Origin: Rhodococcoides fascians A25f
GTDB taxonomy: Bacteria > Actinomycetota > Actinomycetes > Mycobacteriales > Mycobacteriaceae
DNA length: 64,000 nt
NCBI RefSeq assembly: GCF_000760935.2
Contig: NZ_CP049745.1
Location: forward strand, 1 to 64,000
Reading direction: 5' to 3'
In this document: positions 41,615 to 50,657 of the stretch, in pieces
Position numbering within the stretch: the stretch's first letter is position 1
Layout of the letters: each line of letters begins with the position of its first letter
Position numbers and translations under genes: made by a program
The notes under the pieces: generated by a model
What the model was told of the DNA's origin: nothing
What the model saw: the letters and a program-made list of their open reading frames with translations, nothing else
The model's database searches: none

Positions 41615-42568
41615 TCACCGCGTCGCGCCCGCGTAGTCACGACCGGCATCTATCGAGTCGTAGTCGTCCGCGTCGTACCCCGAACTCGATTCGATTGCGT
41701 CGTCGGCGCTGTGGTCGCCATCGACGGTGGTGGTGGTGCTGTGCGCCTGGTTAGCTGCGACGGTGGGGGCTGCGGTGCTGCGTTCGCAGGCGATGTTCTG
41801 CTGGACCTGTGTCCAGGTCTTGATGTGCCGAGAGACGGTCGAGGTGTGCAGCTCGAGGTGGCGGGCGATGTCACTCAGCGACCAGTCGGGGTGCGCGAGG
41901 TAAAGGTAGACGCTGGTCCACACGGCGGGCTTGAGCAGGCCATTATCGAGATCTTCGTCTACCCCGGCGAGAGTCGAACCTTTTGTCGCGCCGAGTTGCT
42001 CGACCTCCACACGATCGATCGGGCCGTCGATGCGAGCTGTCTCAGTGGCCGTATCGAATGGTTGGGGCGTGTCGATTGTGGTCGTGGCACGACGGCGGCG
42101 GGGTGCGCGCAGGACGACGGCGACGATCTCGCTCATCGTGAGGACCATCGCTGGCGCTAATGCGGCTATTGCGGCTGCGACGGCGGCGTTGAGGACGGTT
42201 GCGGTCAGAACTGCGTGGTAGGCGTTGCCTGCGATCGACAGGATCGCCGAGGCGGTCAGCACTGCCACTACGAGTCGCCGACCTCGCTTCGTGGCTGCGT
42301 CGGTGTGCTGTGAGAGGGCGATCCGGATGACGGCGGCAGCGAGAATCGGGCCGTCGAGAGCGACGGGGATAACCCAGGCATCGGCCGGATGGATGCCGGC
42401 CATAACGGCGAGGTCGAGCAGGGTGGAAAAGGAGAGCTTGAAGGACGCCGCGCCGACGATGATGGCGATGGCCAGGCCGGTGATCAGGGCACCGGTCAAC
42501 ACGCGGGGGTGGATGTCGAGGGTGTCCTCGCTGGTGACGTCTGGCGCAGGGGTATTAGCGTTGTCCAT
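41615..42568 (-). CDS. DUF2637 membrane protein with C-terminal helix-turn-helix
   Basis: 317 residues from ATG 42568 (MDNANTPAPDVTSEDTLDIH). Four membrane helices occupy ~25-145, with the DUF2637 pattern FKLSFSTLLDLAVMAGIHPA, WVIPVALDGPILAAAVIRIA, and a final helix APAMVLTMSEIVAVVL. A cytoplasmic linker and a helix-turn-helix follow (WSLSDIARHLELHTSTVSRH). DUF2637 proteins are typical of actinobacterial plasmids and integrative elements, thought to act in conjugal transfer or its control. An acidic Asp/Ser-rich tail follows. The longer GTG 42619 start is possible. Confidence 0.8.
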   Translation of the reverse strand: MDNANTPAPDVTSEDTLDIHPRVLTGALITGLAIAIIVGAASFKLSFSTLLDLAVMAGIHPADAWVIPVALDGPILAAAVIRIALSQHTDAATKRGRRLVVAVLTASAILSIAGNAYHAVLTATVLNAAVAAAIAALAPAMVLTMSEIVAVVLRAPRRRRATTTIDTPQPFDTATETARIDGPIDRVEVEQLGATKGSTLAGVDEDLDNGLLKPAVWTSVYLYLAHPDWSLSDIARHLELHTSTVSRHIKTWTQVQQNIACERSTAAPTVAANQAHSTTTTVDGDHSADDAIESSSGYDADDYDSIDAGRDYAGATR

Positions 42569-42783
42569 TGATCGCAGGTCCGTTCTGTGATCGACCGGCC
42601 CCGGCGGTGTGTGGAGCACTGCCGGGGCCTTAGCGGCCGGATAGGGTACTTGATGTGGTTACAAGCGGCGCGGAGATCCGCGAGCCACTGAGCTGCGGCG
42701 GCACGCTCGTGCATACCGCATGTGCGCCGAATCTGTAGCAGCACACCGGCTTCGGTGTGGTCGAGGTCTGTGAGCTTGCACAT
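42496..42783 (-). CDS. possible small protein upstream of the DUF2637 gene
   Basis: A 95-codon frame from ATG 42783. The first ~45 residues (MCKLTDLDHTEAGVLLQIRR, then MHERAAAAQWLADLRAACNH) look like a genuine helical protein. The rest is Arg/Thr/Ser-rich and overlaps the DUF2637 start by 73 bases, which is unusual. It may be a short regulator of the transfer gene or a chance frame. No family is recognised. Confidence 0.3.
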   Translation of the reverse strand: MCKLTDLDHTEAGVLLQIRRTCGMHERAAAAQWLADLRAACNHIKYPIRPLRPRQCSTHRRGRSITERTCDQWTTLIPLRQTSPARTPSTSTPAC

Positions 42784-42849
42784 GTCCTGCAAGATCAGAG
42801 GTCTACGCCATCGCGTACACGAGTCAAAGCTTATGGGTGACCCACGAGC

Positions 42850-42876
42850 TGTGCTAGCAACGCTAGCTAGCACAGC
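42850..42876. repeat. GCTAGC dyad next to the partition operon (parS candidate)
   Basis: GTGCTAGCAACGCTAGCTAG followed by CAC gives overlapping GCTAGC dyads, 25 bases beyond the end of the ParB-like gene. Similar TAGC boxes crowd the region upstream of parA. Confidence 0.45.
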
Positions 42877-42900
42877 AAGCGGGCATGTTCATTCAGCGGT

Positions 42901-43302
42901 CTAGATGCCCCGCTTGTCGAGGTACTCACAGAGCGCTGCGTCGGTCAATGAAGCAATACTGATTGATCGATCCCCCGTCTCATAACGCAGCCTGTCAACG
43001 GCTCTGTTCAAACGAAGCTTGGTCGAACTCCGTATCCGCACATTGTGCTGCTCAGTGAACTTTTCCGCGCCTGGTCCTGCCGCCGGCCGCGCACTGTGCG
43101 GAGCCGACGGTTCGTTCGACGCCGGCTGAGTGGGCTCGTTTGTCGGGCTGATAGCGCCAGCACTGGTCGAGAAGTCGACGCTCGGCGACGCGGTTGATTC
43201 TTGCTGAGCTTCGTTCCCAACGCGCCGGGGTGAAACCGTTGGTCGCGAAGGGAGGTCTGCAGCCGGGTGGCGGCGGATGGCGGGTTCGCGTTGTGCGCTC
43301 AT
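42901..43302 (-). CDS. small ParB-like DNA-binding partner of ParA
   Basis: 133 residues. The N-terminal ~75 residues are a Pro/Ser/Ala-rich disordered region. The C-terminal ~50 (EQHNVRIRSSTKLRLNRAVD, then DRSISIASLTDAALCEYLDK) fit a ribbon-helix-helix-type fold, as in ParG and omega-type centromere-binding proteins. Its ATG overlaps the parA stop by 4 bases. Together they form a type Ib-like partition operon. The disordered N-terminus may contact ParA, as in ParG. It should bind the TAGC-rich repeats around the operon and repress transcription. Confidence 0.75.
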   Translation of the reverse strand: MSAQREPAIRRHPAADLPSRPTVSPRRVGNEAQQESTASPSVDFSTSAGAISPTNEPTQPASNEPSAPHSARPAAGPGAEKFTEQHNVRIRSSTKLRLNRAVDRLRYETGDRSISIASLTDAALCEYLDKRGI

Positions 43303-44102
43303 GCGGCAGGCTCTCCTAGAAGGTCGATAGACAGTTCTTTTAGCAGGGCGTCATAGGCGACTTGCAGGTCTATCGCCCGGCCTCCCTTGTAAGAATGGAT
43401 GGGGGTGTGGCTGCTATGAGCGTCTTGGCGCGCCGCCAGCTCCGGGATCCCTGCTCTTGCAACCAATTCGCCGTATGCAGCACGCAACTCGTCCTCGCGA
43501 TACTGATGCTCCGAGGTTCTTCGTTTCTTAGACAAGACGATCTTCTCAAGCTCGAGACGAGGGTTCGCACGCCGCTTGACGTTGGTGATGGTTTCTTCAA
43601 CCTTGGTAATCGCACGCACGCTGTCGATGGTGGGTTCGGTAACCGCAATGACCGAGTCGCAGGCGCAGAGGACCGCGAAGAGTAATTTTCCGAGCGACGG
43701 CGGGCAGTCGATGAAAACTGCACTATAAGGCGACAGATCGACACCTTCAAGCGCGATATCCAACCGAAAGATCAGGTCGTTTGCGCCGTCAGCCTCAAGA
43801 TTGGCGAGGCTCTGAGTCGCCGCGATCAGGTCGACCCGATCCCATTCGGTTGCTACTACTGCATCCGCTGCCGCACCTTCGCCAGTGACCGACATCAGGT
43901 CGAAGGTAGTTCGCATTTCGTCATCAACGTCGACTCCCAGACCGGTCGTCGCGTTGGCCTGAGGATCCATATCGATGACGAGGACGTGTTTGCCCTTGTC
44001 GGCCAAAGCACTCGCCAATCCGAGTGTTGTCGCCGTCTTCCCAACCCCACCCTTCTGGTTGCATATTGCGAACTTCCTGGGTTGCTTCGACGACGTCGAC
44101 AT
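43299..44102 (-). CDS. parA: plasmid partition ATPase ParA
   Basis: 267 residues. Deviant Walker A KGGVGKTATT at ~18-27, A' motif VLVIDMDPQANATTGLG, and Walker B AVFIDCPPSLGKL. There is no N-terminal helix-turn-helix, so it is a short (type Ib-like) ParA. It positions plasmid copies on the nucleoid through ATP-dependent DNA binding with its partner encoded immediately downstream. The promoter region and 90-bp tandem repeats lie upstream (44103-44400). Confidence 0.93.
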   Translation of the reverse strand: MSTSSKQPRKFAICNQKGGVGKTATTLGLASALADKGKHVLVIDMDPQANATTGLGVDVDDEMRTTFDLMSVTGEGAAADAVVATEWDRVDLIAATQSLANLEADGANDLIFRLDIALEGVDLSPYSAVFIDCPPSLGKLLFAVLCACDSVIAVTEPTIDSVRAITKVEETITNVKRRANPRLELEKIVLSKKRRTSEHQYREDELRAAYGELVARAGIPELAARQDAHSSHTPIHSYKGGRAIDLQVAYDALLKELSIDLLGEPAA

Positions 44103-44207
44103 TGGGATTCGCGTTCCTTTCTCTGTTCGAGGATCAAGGCCAACGAACTATTCTCCGAGGAAAACTGCGTTGGCTCGCACCCTGGACCTATGCCCTGCAA
44201 GCCTTCT

Positions 44208-44386
44208 GGCTCGCTACGCTATAACCAATTGCTTCGTGTGCTGCGTTAACACGCGGAGCGTTGCTTGCGACGAGCGCCCTGCTCGCTTACGTAGCGTGGC
44301 TCGCTACGCTACAACCAATTGCTCCGTGTGCTGCGTTAACACGCGGAGCGTCGCTTGCGACGAGCGCTCTGCTCGCTTACGTAGCT
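44208..44386. repeat. two ~89-bp tandem repeats upstream of parA
   Basis: Copies at 44208-44296 and 44298-44386 differ at about five positions. Each contains GCTACGCTA-AACCAATTGCT, CTGCGTTAACACGCGGAGCG and CTGCTCGCTTACGTAGC, with internal dyads. They lie 100-300 bases upstream of parA and are candidate centromere or origin repeats. Confidence 0.85.
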
Positions 44387-44439
44387 TGGTTCGCTTGTCT
44401 AGCACTGTTTGCACGCCTCGCTGCAATACTTTGCCTATC

Positions 44440-45065
44440 TACCCAAGTGGCACTAGCTAAGCCAGAAACGCGTGCTATGTCAGCAACGCTCACTTGCGTC
44501 GCTATCGACGCTTGCGTAGCACCCGCAACTAGTATATCGCCCCTATCGTGCCTTGGTCCGCTAGCTATGTCAGCTACATTAGCTTACTTTACCTTGCTCT
44601 GCTCGCTTTGTGTCCTTAGCTAGCTCTGCTAGCTATCATTGCACTCATACTCTCGTAACTGAGAATGAATTGAACACGCACCAACGAATCTGACTAACCG
44701 CCCACCGCACGCAGGCGCAACTCGCCTGCAACGGCCATCAACAGGGTAAATAGCAATGCTAGATGGCCTAGCACCCACGTATGCTGAAACCCGAGAGGGC
44801 CCGCGGGGCGCTGGCGTTGCAGAGCCTTGCAACACCTTGCCCCGCAGTGCGTCAGATGAATGTCGTTGGACACCCGGGGCTGCGGACTGGATGCAGAGGC
44901 GACACGACCCGCGACGGAATGCGTCAGAGCCGCAACACCGCAACCAAATCGAGAGCGGTGATCACGTACGGACCGGGCGCGCCTTGTTCAACTCGTGTGA
45001 AACTATGCTCGGCGAGTACGCCCCTAGCGTTGCTAGCGTGGATAGCTATCGTCACTAGCATCGAC
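44440..45065. other. TAGC-rich non-coding region upstream of parA
   Basis: There are many GCTAGC/TAGCTA boxes, for example near 44449, 44570-44582, 44618-44636, 44760-44773 and 45024-45058. A dyad GTTGCA/TGCAAC lies near 44814-44831. No gene is convincing in 44103-45607. It probably combines partition sites with plasmid control sequences. Confidence 0.5.
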
Positions 45066-45607
45066 ATCCAACCTAAAAGGTGGACGGACCCTTCCCGTAC
45101 AACGATGACCGATGGGATGTCGCGCGACTCGTCGGATTCAACCAACTCAGCCTGCGGTGAGTTCAGCGTGGAGGACGGGAAGTTGCCGGTTGGCGGTGTA
45201 CACAAGCGCCTCCGGCACGATTTCTCAAGGTGCGAGACGTGCGTCAGGCCGACACCCCACACACGAGCACCACCGTGAGGCTGTTCCTGCCTAGGTCGGG
45301 GGACCGGTCGGAACCACAACTACGCCCCGAACGTAACCGATCATTCGGTGGAATACCGGGGTAAACGGTCAAGACCACGGCCACCGAGGACATCCCACCG
45401 TTCGAGGCCCCAAATGCGGATGCGAAACTCCGGCAGTTGTATCCGCCGGGGGGAGGCAACGACCGCCAAGATCGCCTGGTGCAGCCCCGTGGCAACTTCG
45501 ACGGGGGTCTATTACGGCGGCTCATTCAAGCTGGGCAGCATGGACACAGTCACCGTATTGGTTGTCACCCATAGGTCTCTGGTTTACACCCACGTAAATT
45601 ACATTTT

Positions 45608-45641
45608 CCGCACTGTATGCGACGAAACACCAGCTCAGCGT
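45608..45641 (+). repeat. conserved 34-bp element upstream of the recombinase (also 23074-23107)
   Basis: It begins CCGCACTGTATGCGACGAAA and ends GCTCAGCGT. It sits about 47 bases before the recombinase ATG, as in the 23-kb copy. Confidence 0.6.
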
Positions 45642-45687
45642 AGTTTTTCGCTGCAGGCGTGTCAGTGACCTGCGCTATGCTGCCGAT

Positions 45688-46863
45688 ATGGACTTCCGAT
45701 CAGGCCGAACACCTGCCGTGACCACCGTTGCGGGCACTGCCGAGGTTGGCAGGTCAGTCGCGGTCGAGCCGGAGATCCCACCCGCCGTCGCGAAACGGAT
45801 CGCGGCCGCCGTGGACTCCTCACGGTCGGAGGGAACGCGCAAGACCTACGCCGCCGCGTGGCGACGCTTCTCCAACTGGTGCGAGACGAATGGTCACGTG
45901 ACGTTACCGGCGCACCCGATCACCGTCGCCGCCTATCTCGTCGACGCCGCCGACACCCGAACCGAAACGGGGGAGCGGGCCTATGCCGTCGCCACCTTCG
46001 GCACTTGGATTGCGGCGATCAACCATCACCACCGGACGACCGGCCACCTGTCCCCGTCCGCGCACGAGTTGGTCACCGCAACCCTGTCGGGGATTCGGCG
46101 CGAGTACGCCGTGGCGGGCGACCGCCCCCGCACCCCACGAGACCCGCTGCTGGTCGACGACATCAAGTTGCTCGTGTGGACCGCGCGGGAAGGGTGTCAA
46201 TGCTGGGCCGACGAGGTCCTTGAACGACGGGATTCGGCAATCCTGCTCCTTGGGTTCGCCGGCGCGTACCGCCGCAGCGAGCTGTCGGAGATGGTCTGCG
46301 GGGACGTCACGGTGCATCGACACGACGGCCTGCACATCCGGCTACGGAAGTCGAAGACCGACCAAGAGGGCAGGGGAGTGGTAAAGGCGCTGCCTTACAC
46401 CGAGTCCCACGAGACCTGCCCACCCTGCGCATACGTCCGCTGGGTCCAGGTCGTGGCCGCGTTCGATACCGGCGGCCGCCCGTCTGTGATCCGACTGCTC
46501 CGGGGGCGAGAACCGTTCGACGGGCACGTGTGCCGTGGGGGAGTGCCGCGCACCGCCGCCCGCGCACCGCTGCTCCGCGCCATTGCAAAGAACGGCAACC
46601 TCGGCGGCACTGCACTCTCCGGCGCTGCGATCCATCAGACCATCCGTCGCCGAGCCGAACAGGCCGGCTACAACCACTCTGTACTCGCCAAACTTGGCGG
46701 ACATTCCCTCCGGGCGGGGTTCGTCACCCAAGGCACTCGGAACGGTGCCGATGGTCCGTCGATCGCCCGGCAGACGGGACATGCCAGTCTTGACTCGGTC
46801 GAGGGGTATCGCCGCGAACACGCCCCCCTTGCCGGCAACGCCGTCGAGGAAATCGGGTTGTAG
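45688..46863 (+). CDS. tyrosine recombinase
   Basis: 391 residues, homologous throughout to the recombinase at 21854-23026. N-terminal core-binding domain (SEGTRKTYAAAWRRFSNWCE), catalytic Arg in GAYRRSELSEM, Lys in RKSKTDQ, H-S-L-R in GGHSLRAGFVTQ, His in QTGHASLDS, Tyr in VEGYRREHAPL. TATGCT ending 6 bases before ATG 45688 suggests a leaderless transcript. Unlike its relative it has no inactive partner gene next to it. A possible partner lies 8 kb away at 54609. It may serve integration or resolution of the plasmid. Confidence 0.92.
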   Translation: MDFRSGRTPAVTTVAGTAEVGRSVAVEPEIPPAVAKRIAAAVDSSRSEGTRKTYAAAWRRFSNWCETNGHVTLPAHPITVAAYLVDAADTRTETGERAYAVATFGTWIAAINHHHRTTGHLSPSAHELVTATLSGIRREYAVAGDRPRTPRDPLLVDDIKLLVWTAREGCQCWADEVLERRDSAILLLGFAGAYRRSELSEMVCGDVTVHRHDGLHIRLRKSKTDQEGRGVVKALPYTESHETCPPCAYVRWVQVVAAFDTGGRPSVIRLLRGREPFDGHVCRGGVPRTAARAPLLRAIAKNGNLGGTALSGAAIHQTIRRRAEQAGYNHSVLAKLGGHSLRAGFVTQGTRNGADGPSIARQTGHASLDSVEGYRREHAPLAGNAVEEIGL

Positions 46864-46895
46864 AACTCAGGCCTCAAGCTTGAGCCCGGGCGGAG

Positions 46896-47963
46896 CTAGC
46901 GGCGCATGTGTGTGCGCACGGACTCAAGTACGCGACGGGCCAATAGCGGCGGAACGGAGTTCCCAAGCTGAGCCTGGACGCTGCCTCGACTTCCTACCAA
47001 CTCGAAGTCGTCTGGATACGTGAAGAGTCGTTTGACTTCGCTCGCTCGAAGGCGACGGTTGTCCCAGTGGAATGGGCCAACGTTTGGTCCGGGCTGAGCT
47101 TGAATCGTTGGCGATGGCTTTTCTGGAGAAAGCTTGAGCAAAAACGACCAGTAGCGGCTGCGCCACTCAAATCGAGGATCCGGGTGGCCCTTCTCGGCGG
47201 TGTAGTGCAGGTAGTTTCCGCCTGGTGGAATCTCTGACAGCAAAGGCCCGTACTGGCCTCCGACCGTCTCTTCCGGCTCAGGATCGCTGACCAACCCGGC
47301 AAGCGCCTCCCCGGCCGTGACGTACCCCTTGGCCGAATTGCCGCTGGCGCGTCGTTCCCACTGGCCCCCGTGGGTGGGCAAGGGATGTGGCGGCAGCGGC
47401 TTACCCTTAGGAACCCCAATAATGAATAAGCGTGGCCTAGCTTGGGGGACACCGAAGTCCGCGGCATTCAGGACCTGCATGTGGTGGTCGTACCCGGCCT
47501 CGCCTATCTCTCGCAAAAGTCGTTCCAGCGCAGGTCGACTTGCCTTGTTGTTGTATGTGAGGGCGTACACATTTTCTAGAACAAAGGCACGTGGTCGTGC
47601 TTCACGGAGTACTCGCGTGTACTCCTGAAGAAGCGTGGCATCAGGGTCCAGACCCGATCTTTTCCACTCCAGCCAAAACCCACTCTTCGAGAACGGTGTG
47701 CAGGGCGGTCCGCCTATCAAGAGGTCTGGCCGTTGCCCCCTTGTGAGTCCCGCAGCGCGACAAATCTCATCGGTGCTGGTGTCGAGGATGTCCTTCTGGA
47801 TCACGGGCGACGCCAACTTCGGGAAGTTCTTCTCCATTGTCAGAGCCGCGTCGCGGTCGCGTTCAACGGCTGCGCGGACGTCGAAACCTGCCTGCTCGGC
47901 GCCCAAGTCCAGTCCACCCGCGCCGGAGAACAGGGAGATAGCGACTCCGTGGGTACTTGCCAT
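46896..47963 (-). CDS. DNA cytosine-5 methyltransferase
   Basis: 355 residues from ATG 47963. C5-methyltransferase motifs in order: I (ISLFSGAGGLDLGAEQAGFD), IV with the catalytic Pro-Cys (LLIGGPPCTPFSKSG), VI (AFVLENVYAL, the E-N-V), VIII (FGVPQARPRLFIIG), and IX-X (LFTYPDDFELVGSRGSVQAQ, LGNSVPPLLA). It protects DNA against the endonuclease encoded divergently at 48094, forming a type II restriction-modification pair. The recognition sequence cannot be told from the sequence. Confidence 0.93.
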   Translation of the reverse strand: MASTHGVAISLFSGAGGLDLGAEQAGFDVRAAVERDRDAALTMEKNFPKLASPVIQKDILDTSTDEICRAAGLTRGQRPDLLIGGPPCTPFSKSGFWLEWKRSGLDPDATLLQEYTRVLREARPRAFVLENVYALTYNNKASRPALERLLREIGEAGYDHHMQVLNAADFGVPQARPRLFIIGVPKGKPLPPHPLPTHGGQWERRASGNSAKGYVTAGEALAGLVSDPEPEETVGGQYGPLLSEIPPGGNYLHYTAEKGHPDPRFEWRSRYWSFLLKLSPEKPSPTIQAQPGPNVGPFHWDNRRLRASEVKRLFTYPDDFELVGSRGSVQAQLGNSVPPLLARRVLESVRTHMRR

Positions 47964-48093
47964 ACCCGTAAGCTTCCCATGCCTGCGGACCACCGCTTGT
48001 ATCGGATGCTGCCGCGTCGCGAAAAAGCTCAGCGGCCATAGTGGCGTGAGTAGGCATCGGAGACGCCGAGCCGTAAACGTCCCAGGAGATGAG

Positions 48094-49296
48094 ATGTCGG
48101 AGACCTTCCTCGCCGGTCGTTTCTACCCGCGGGTGTACCGCGTCAAAGGCCGCCAAGACATACACGACTTCCTCATCCGATCCGTGGAACAGTCAGGCGG
48201 CCAGGTTCTCTATGCCAGCGACAGCACCAGAGCACCCGTCTACCTGGGTGTGCAGGACAGTCGAGGTGATCGACTCGGGCTGCTGATCTACCCCTTCCGA
48301 ATGACTCGCAAGGCAATAAACCATCGGCCGACCGATGAAGTACGCGGTCAGATCCGATACGGCGGCGAAGAGTCCTGGCGTGATTACCATCCGCTAGGTC
48401 GCGATATCACGGGTGTCGACATAACGCTCGTGCTTGGCGTAGACATCGAAGCAGGTCTGGCAGTCGGTCTCCAGCCATCGCTCTACGATCCGCTACCGAT
48501 GGGTATCTCTTTTTATACGAAGACCGCGGAGATGGACCGCGCTGCCGACCACAGCTGGCACGTCTGGGAAAAGGAAAACAAAGCTGGACGCAAACGAAAT
48601 TCCCCTCGTGGCCCGGCGGGACTCGAAACAATGGTGGCCTTCACCCCCGACAGGCTGTTGGACTACGCCCGCTTTGAACGTCGAGCTACTGATCTCGGCC
48701 TGGATCACGCCTTGCGGTTCAGCGCAGCGGAACTAGCCGCAGCGAGCGGGGCGACGGCGGCCGAAGGTTTGCACGCGTTGGAATCCGAGTTCGACCTGAC
48801 CAGTGCAGAAATCCTCCACATCATTGCAACCCGGAACAGGCTCCAGGTTGCGGTTCGCGGTGGTGTCGCTGAGCATCATCTACAACGCGCTCTCGAGCAG
48901 GACCTACAGATCGATCGCGTCGACAGGCTCGATCAAGACGCCCAGCATGACTTCGATGTCACCATGACCACTGGTAGTTCGTGGAGAGTGGAGTGCAAGA
49001 ACGCCAGCCCCACGACCTACGCGAATGGAGACATGAAGGTTGAGGTGCAAAAGACCAGAGCTTCACGCAACGATCCAGCCAGCCGCTACTACCGTGTAGA
49101 TCAGTTCGATGTGGTTGCTGCGTGTGTGTACTCGCCTACCGGGAGATGGGAGTTCCTCTTCCATGCCACCGACACACTCCCTCGACACCCAAATTTTGTA
49201 GATCGACTAGCTCCGATGCAAAGGGTAAATGGCAACTGGTCAAGCAATCTCAGCGAGGCAGTCAGTGCAGCGACGGGTACATCGAATTCGGACTAA
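48094..49296 (+). CDS. probable type II restriction endonuclease (PD-(D/E)XK)
   Basis: 400 residues from ATG 48094 (AGGAG upstream). It is divergent from the C5 methyltransferase, with 130 bases between start codons. The C-terminal third carries a PD-(D/E)XK-like site, QHDFDVTMTTGSSWRVECKN, with Asp and E-x-K. The N-terminal ~200 residues are unrecognised and may bind the target. The upstream open part of this frame (47635-48093) is antisense to the methyltransferase and was excluded. The restriction role is inferred from the nuclease motif and the neighbour. Confidence 0.75.
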   Translation: MSETFLAGRFYPRVYRVKGRQDIHDFLIRSVEQSGGQVLYASDSTRAPVYLGVQDSRGDRLGLLIYPFRMTRKAINHRPTDEVRGQIRYGGEESWRDYHPLGRDITGVDITLVLGVDIEAGLAVGLQPSLYDPLPMGISFYTKTAEMDRAADHSWHVWEKENKAGRKRNSPRGPAGLETMVAFTPDRLLDYARFERRATDLGLDHALRFSAAELAAASGATAAEGLHALESEFDLTSAEILHIIATRNRLQVAVRGGVAEHHLQRALEQDLQIDRVDRLDQDAQHDFDVTMTTGSSWRVECKNASPTTYANGDMKVEVQKTRASRNDPASRYYRVDQFDVVAACVYSPTGRWEFLFHATDTLPRHPNFVDRLAPMQRVNGNWSSNLSEAVSAATGTSNSD

Positions 49297-49667
49297 GACA
49301 CGCCAGTCACGGATTCCTTGAGACTCTCGATGCACATCAAGCCACCTTCACACACATCTGCCCGGACTCACGGCCTCTTGGTATAGGCCGCGCGGAGCAA
49401 CACAGTCATGTGCTAACTGATTGGACACATGCCAAGTCGACCGTCTTCCTTCGTCCCAGCGTGCGAGATCCGTCTCGACAACCGCCGGCATCTTGTGGGT
49501 GCCCGTTGTAAGCGGATTTGTTGCTATCGGGTGTCCCGGGAGCCGCGCGGGGACGGGGATGCGCCGCCATCTGCCCACGCAGTGAACTCCGACGGCCACG
49601 CCGAGAACGACGGTCTCGGATGGTTCACCTCGCGAAATGCGGAAGACTACCGTCAGTCACACAGCGA
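49297..49667. other. intergenic region without supported gene
   Basis: 371 bases between converging genes. No clear terminator or gene was seen. Confidence 0.4.
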
Positions 49668-50657
49668 CTAGTCGATCGATATCCCAAGGTCCAGACAAAT
49701 CTCTTGAAGATATGAAAGGTCAAGGGGCCACAATTCCTTTAAATCGTACAGGCTTTCAGTCGCCAGTAGGTATGCGTAGAGCACTCCAGAAATTCCATAC
49801 ATCAATGGTCTGCGTTCACGATTACTCGCAATTTTTTCGGCAAGATACGGCTTCGATTCGATCAAGGACTCAACCCTAGATGCCACAGAAGTGCCGTCGC
49901 CTTCGAAGCCCAATTCGATCAGATCTTCAATGAACTCGGAGTTATAGTTGGTTGCCGTCGGCTCGACCTCAACAGCTTTTCGGTAAATCTCATCCAATTT
50001 CGTTACAACACCTCGAACATTAGACTCCGCTTCATCAAGCTTTCTCGCCACATCGCCAAAGATGTCATCGGTGGCTTCGATCAGCGCCATGCTACGAGCA
50101 ACAGATCTGTGCAGACTTTTCGGAGCCTCGCGCTTAGACTTATAGAGGCGGTCGTGCGTTAATTCGCTGTGCGCATGCTGTAAAAGAGTTCTGATCTGCA
50201 CTTCGCAAGCTGTGCCCGCTGGAATAGCTACACCCTGATAGATCAGATCAGACTTAGGCCGAACTACAAGGTGAACGGACTGGTAGGCAAACTCTAATGG
50301 CTTCAGATCACGTTCCGCTTCGTAGTCCCTGTCCTTCGAAACGGAGTGGCCAAAACTCCGTACGATGTCTTCAATTTCGGAAATCTGTTCAGTTAGTAGC
50401 ACAACGAATCGGACACCTACACGGTCATCTATCGTCTCGATATCTTGATCCTTGGCCGTCTTTTTCTGAACCTTCGCGAGGTACGAATCATCTGCTTTCA
50501 ATCGGGGGGCGGGTGGTATTTTTAGAAAATTATCCAACGAAGAACCATCGATATTCTTTAGGCTCGACAGAACACTTTGAACGATAAACTTCCCCCAAGC
50601 CTGGTAAACAGGCTTTTCAAGGTTCCACTTCGCGAGCGCATCCTTTTCGATGGTCAT
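49668..50657 (-). CDS. RelA/SpoT-domain (nucleotide pyrophosphokinase) protein
   Basis: 329 residues. The RelA/SpoT synthetase fold occupies ~1-210, with signatures IDDRVGVRFVVLL, EFAYQSVHLVVRPK and CEVQIRTLLQHAHSELTHDR followed by LYK. The C-terminal ~120 residues are helical and unassigned. Related small alarmone synthetases make (p)ppGpp or (p)ppApp or, as toxSAS/CapRel, pyrophosphorylate tRNA. The gene overlaps the upstream NA37-like gene by 4 bases, and both are distinctly AT-richer than their surroundings. I infer a transferred defence or toxin operon. Confidence 0.8.
   Translation of the reverse strand: MTIEKDALAKWNLEKPVYQAWGKFIVQSVLSSLKNIDGSSLDNFLKIPPAPRLKADDSYLAKVQKKTAKDQDIETIDDRVGVRFVVLLTEQISEIEDIVRSFGHSVSKDRDYEAERDLKPLEFAYQSVHLVVRPKSDLIYQGVAIPAGTACEVQIRTLLQHAHSELTHDRLYKSKREAPKSLHRSVARSMALIEATDDIFGDVARKLDEAESNVRGVVTKLDEIYRKAVEVEPTATNYNSEFIEDLIELGFEGDGTSVASRVESLIESKPYLAEKIASNRERRPLMYGISGVLYAYLLATESLYDLKELWPLDLSYLQEICLDLGISID

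Noticed and set aside
44790..44850. GTTGCA/TGCAAC dyad as an oriT
   Set aside because: No relaxase gene is present in the window and no recognisable nic consensus was seen.
47635..48093. Upstream extension of the restriction endonuclease frame
   Set aside because: It runs antisense through the methyltransferase. ATG 48094 has a good ribosome-binding site.
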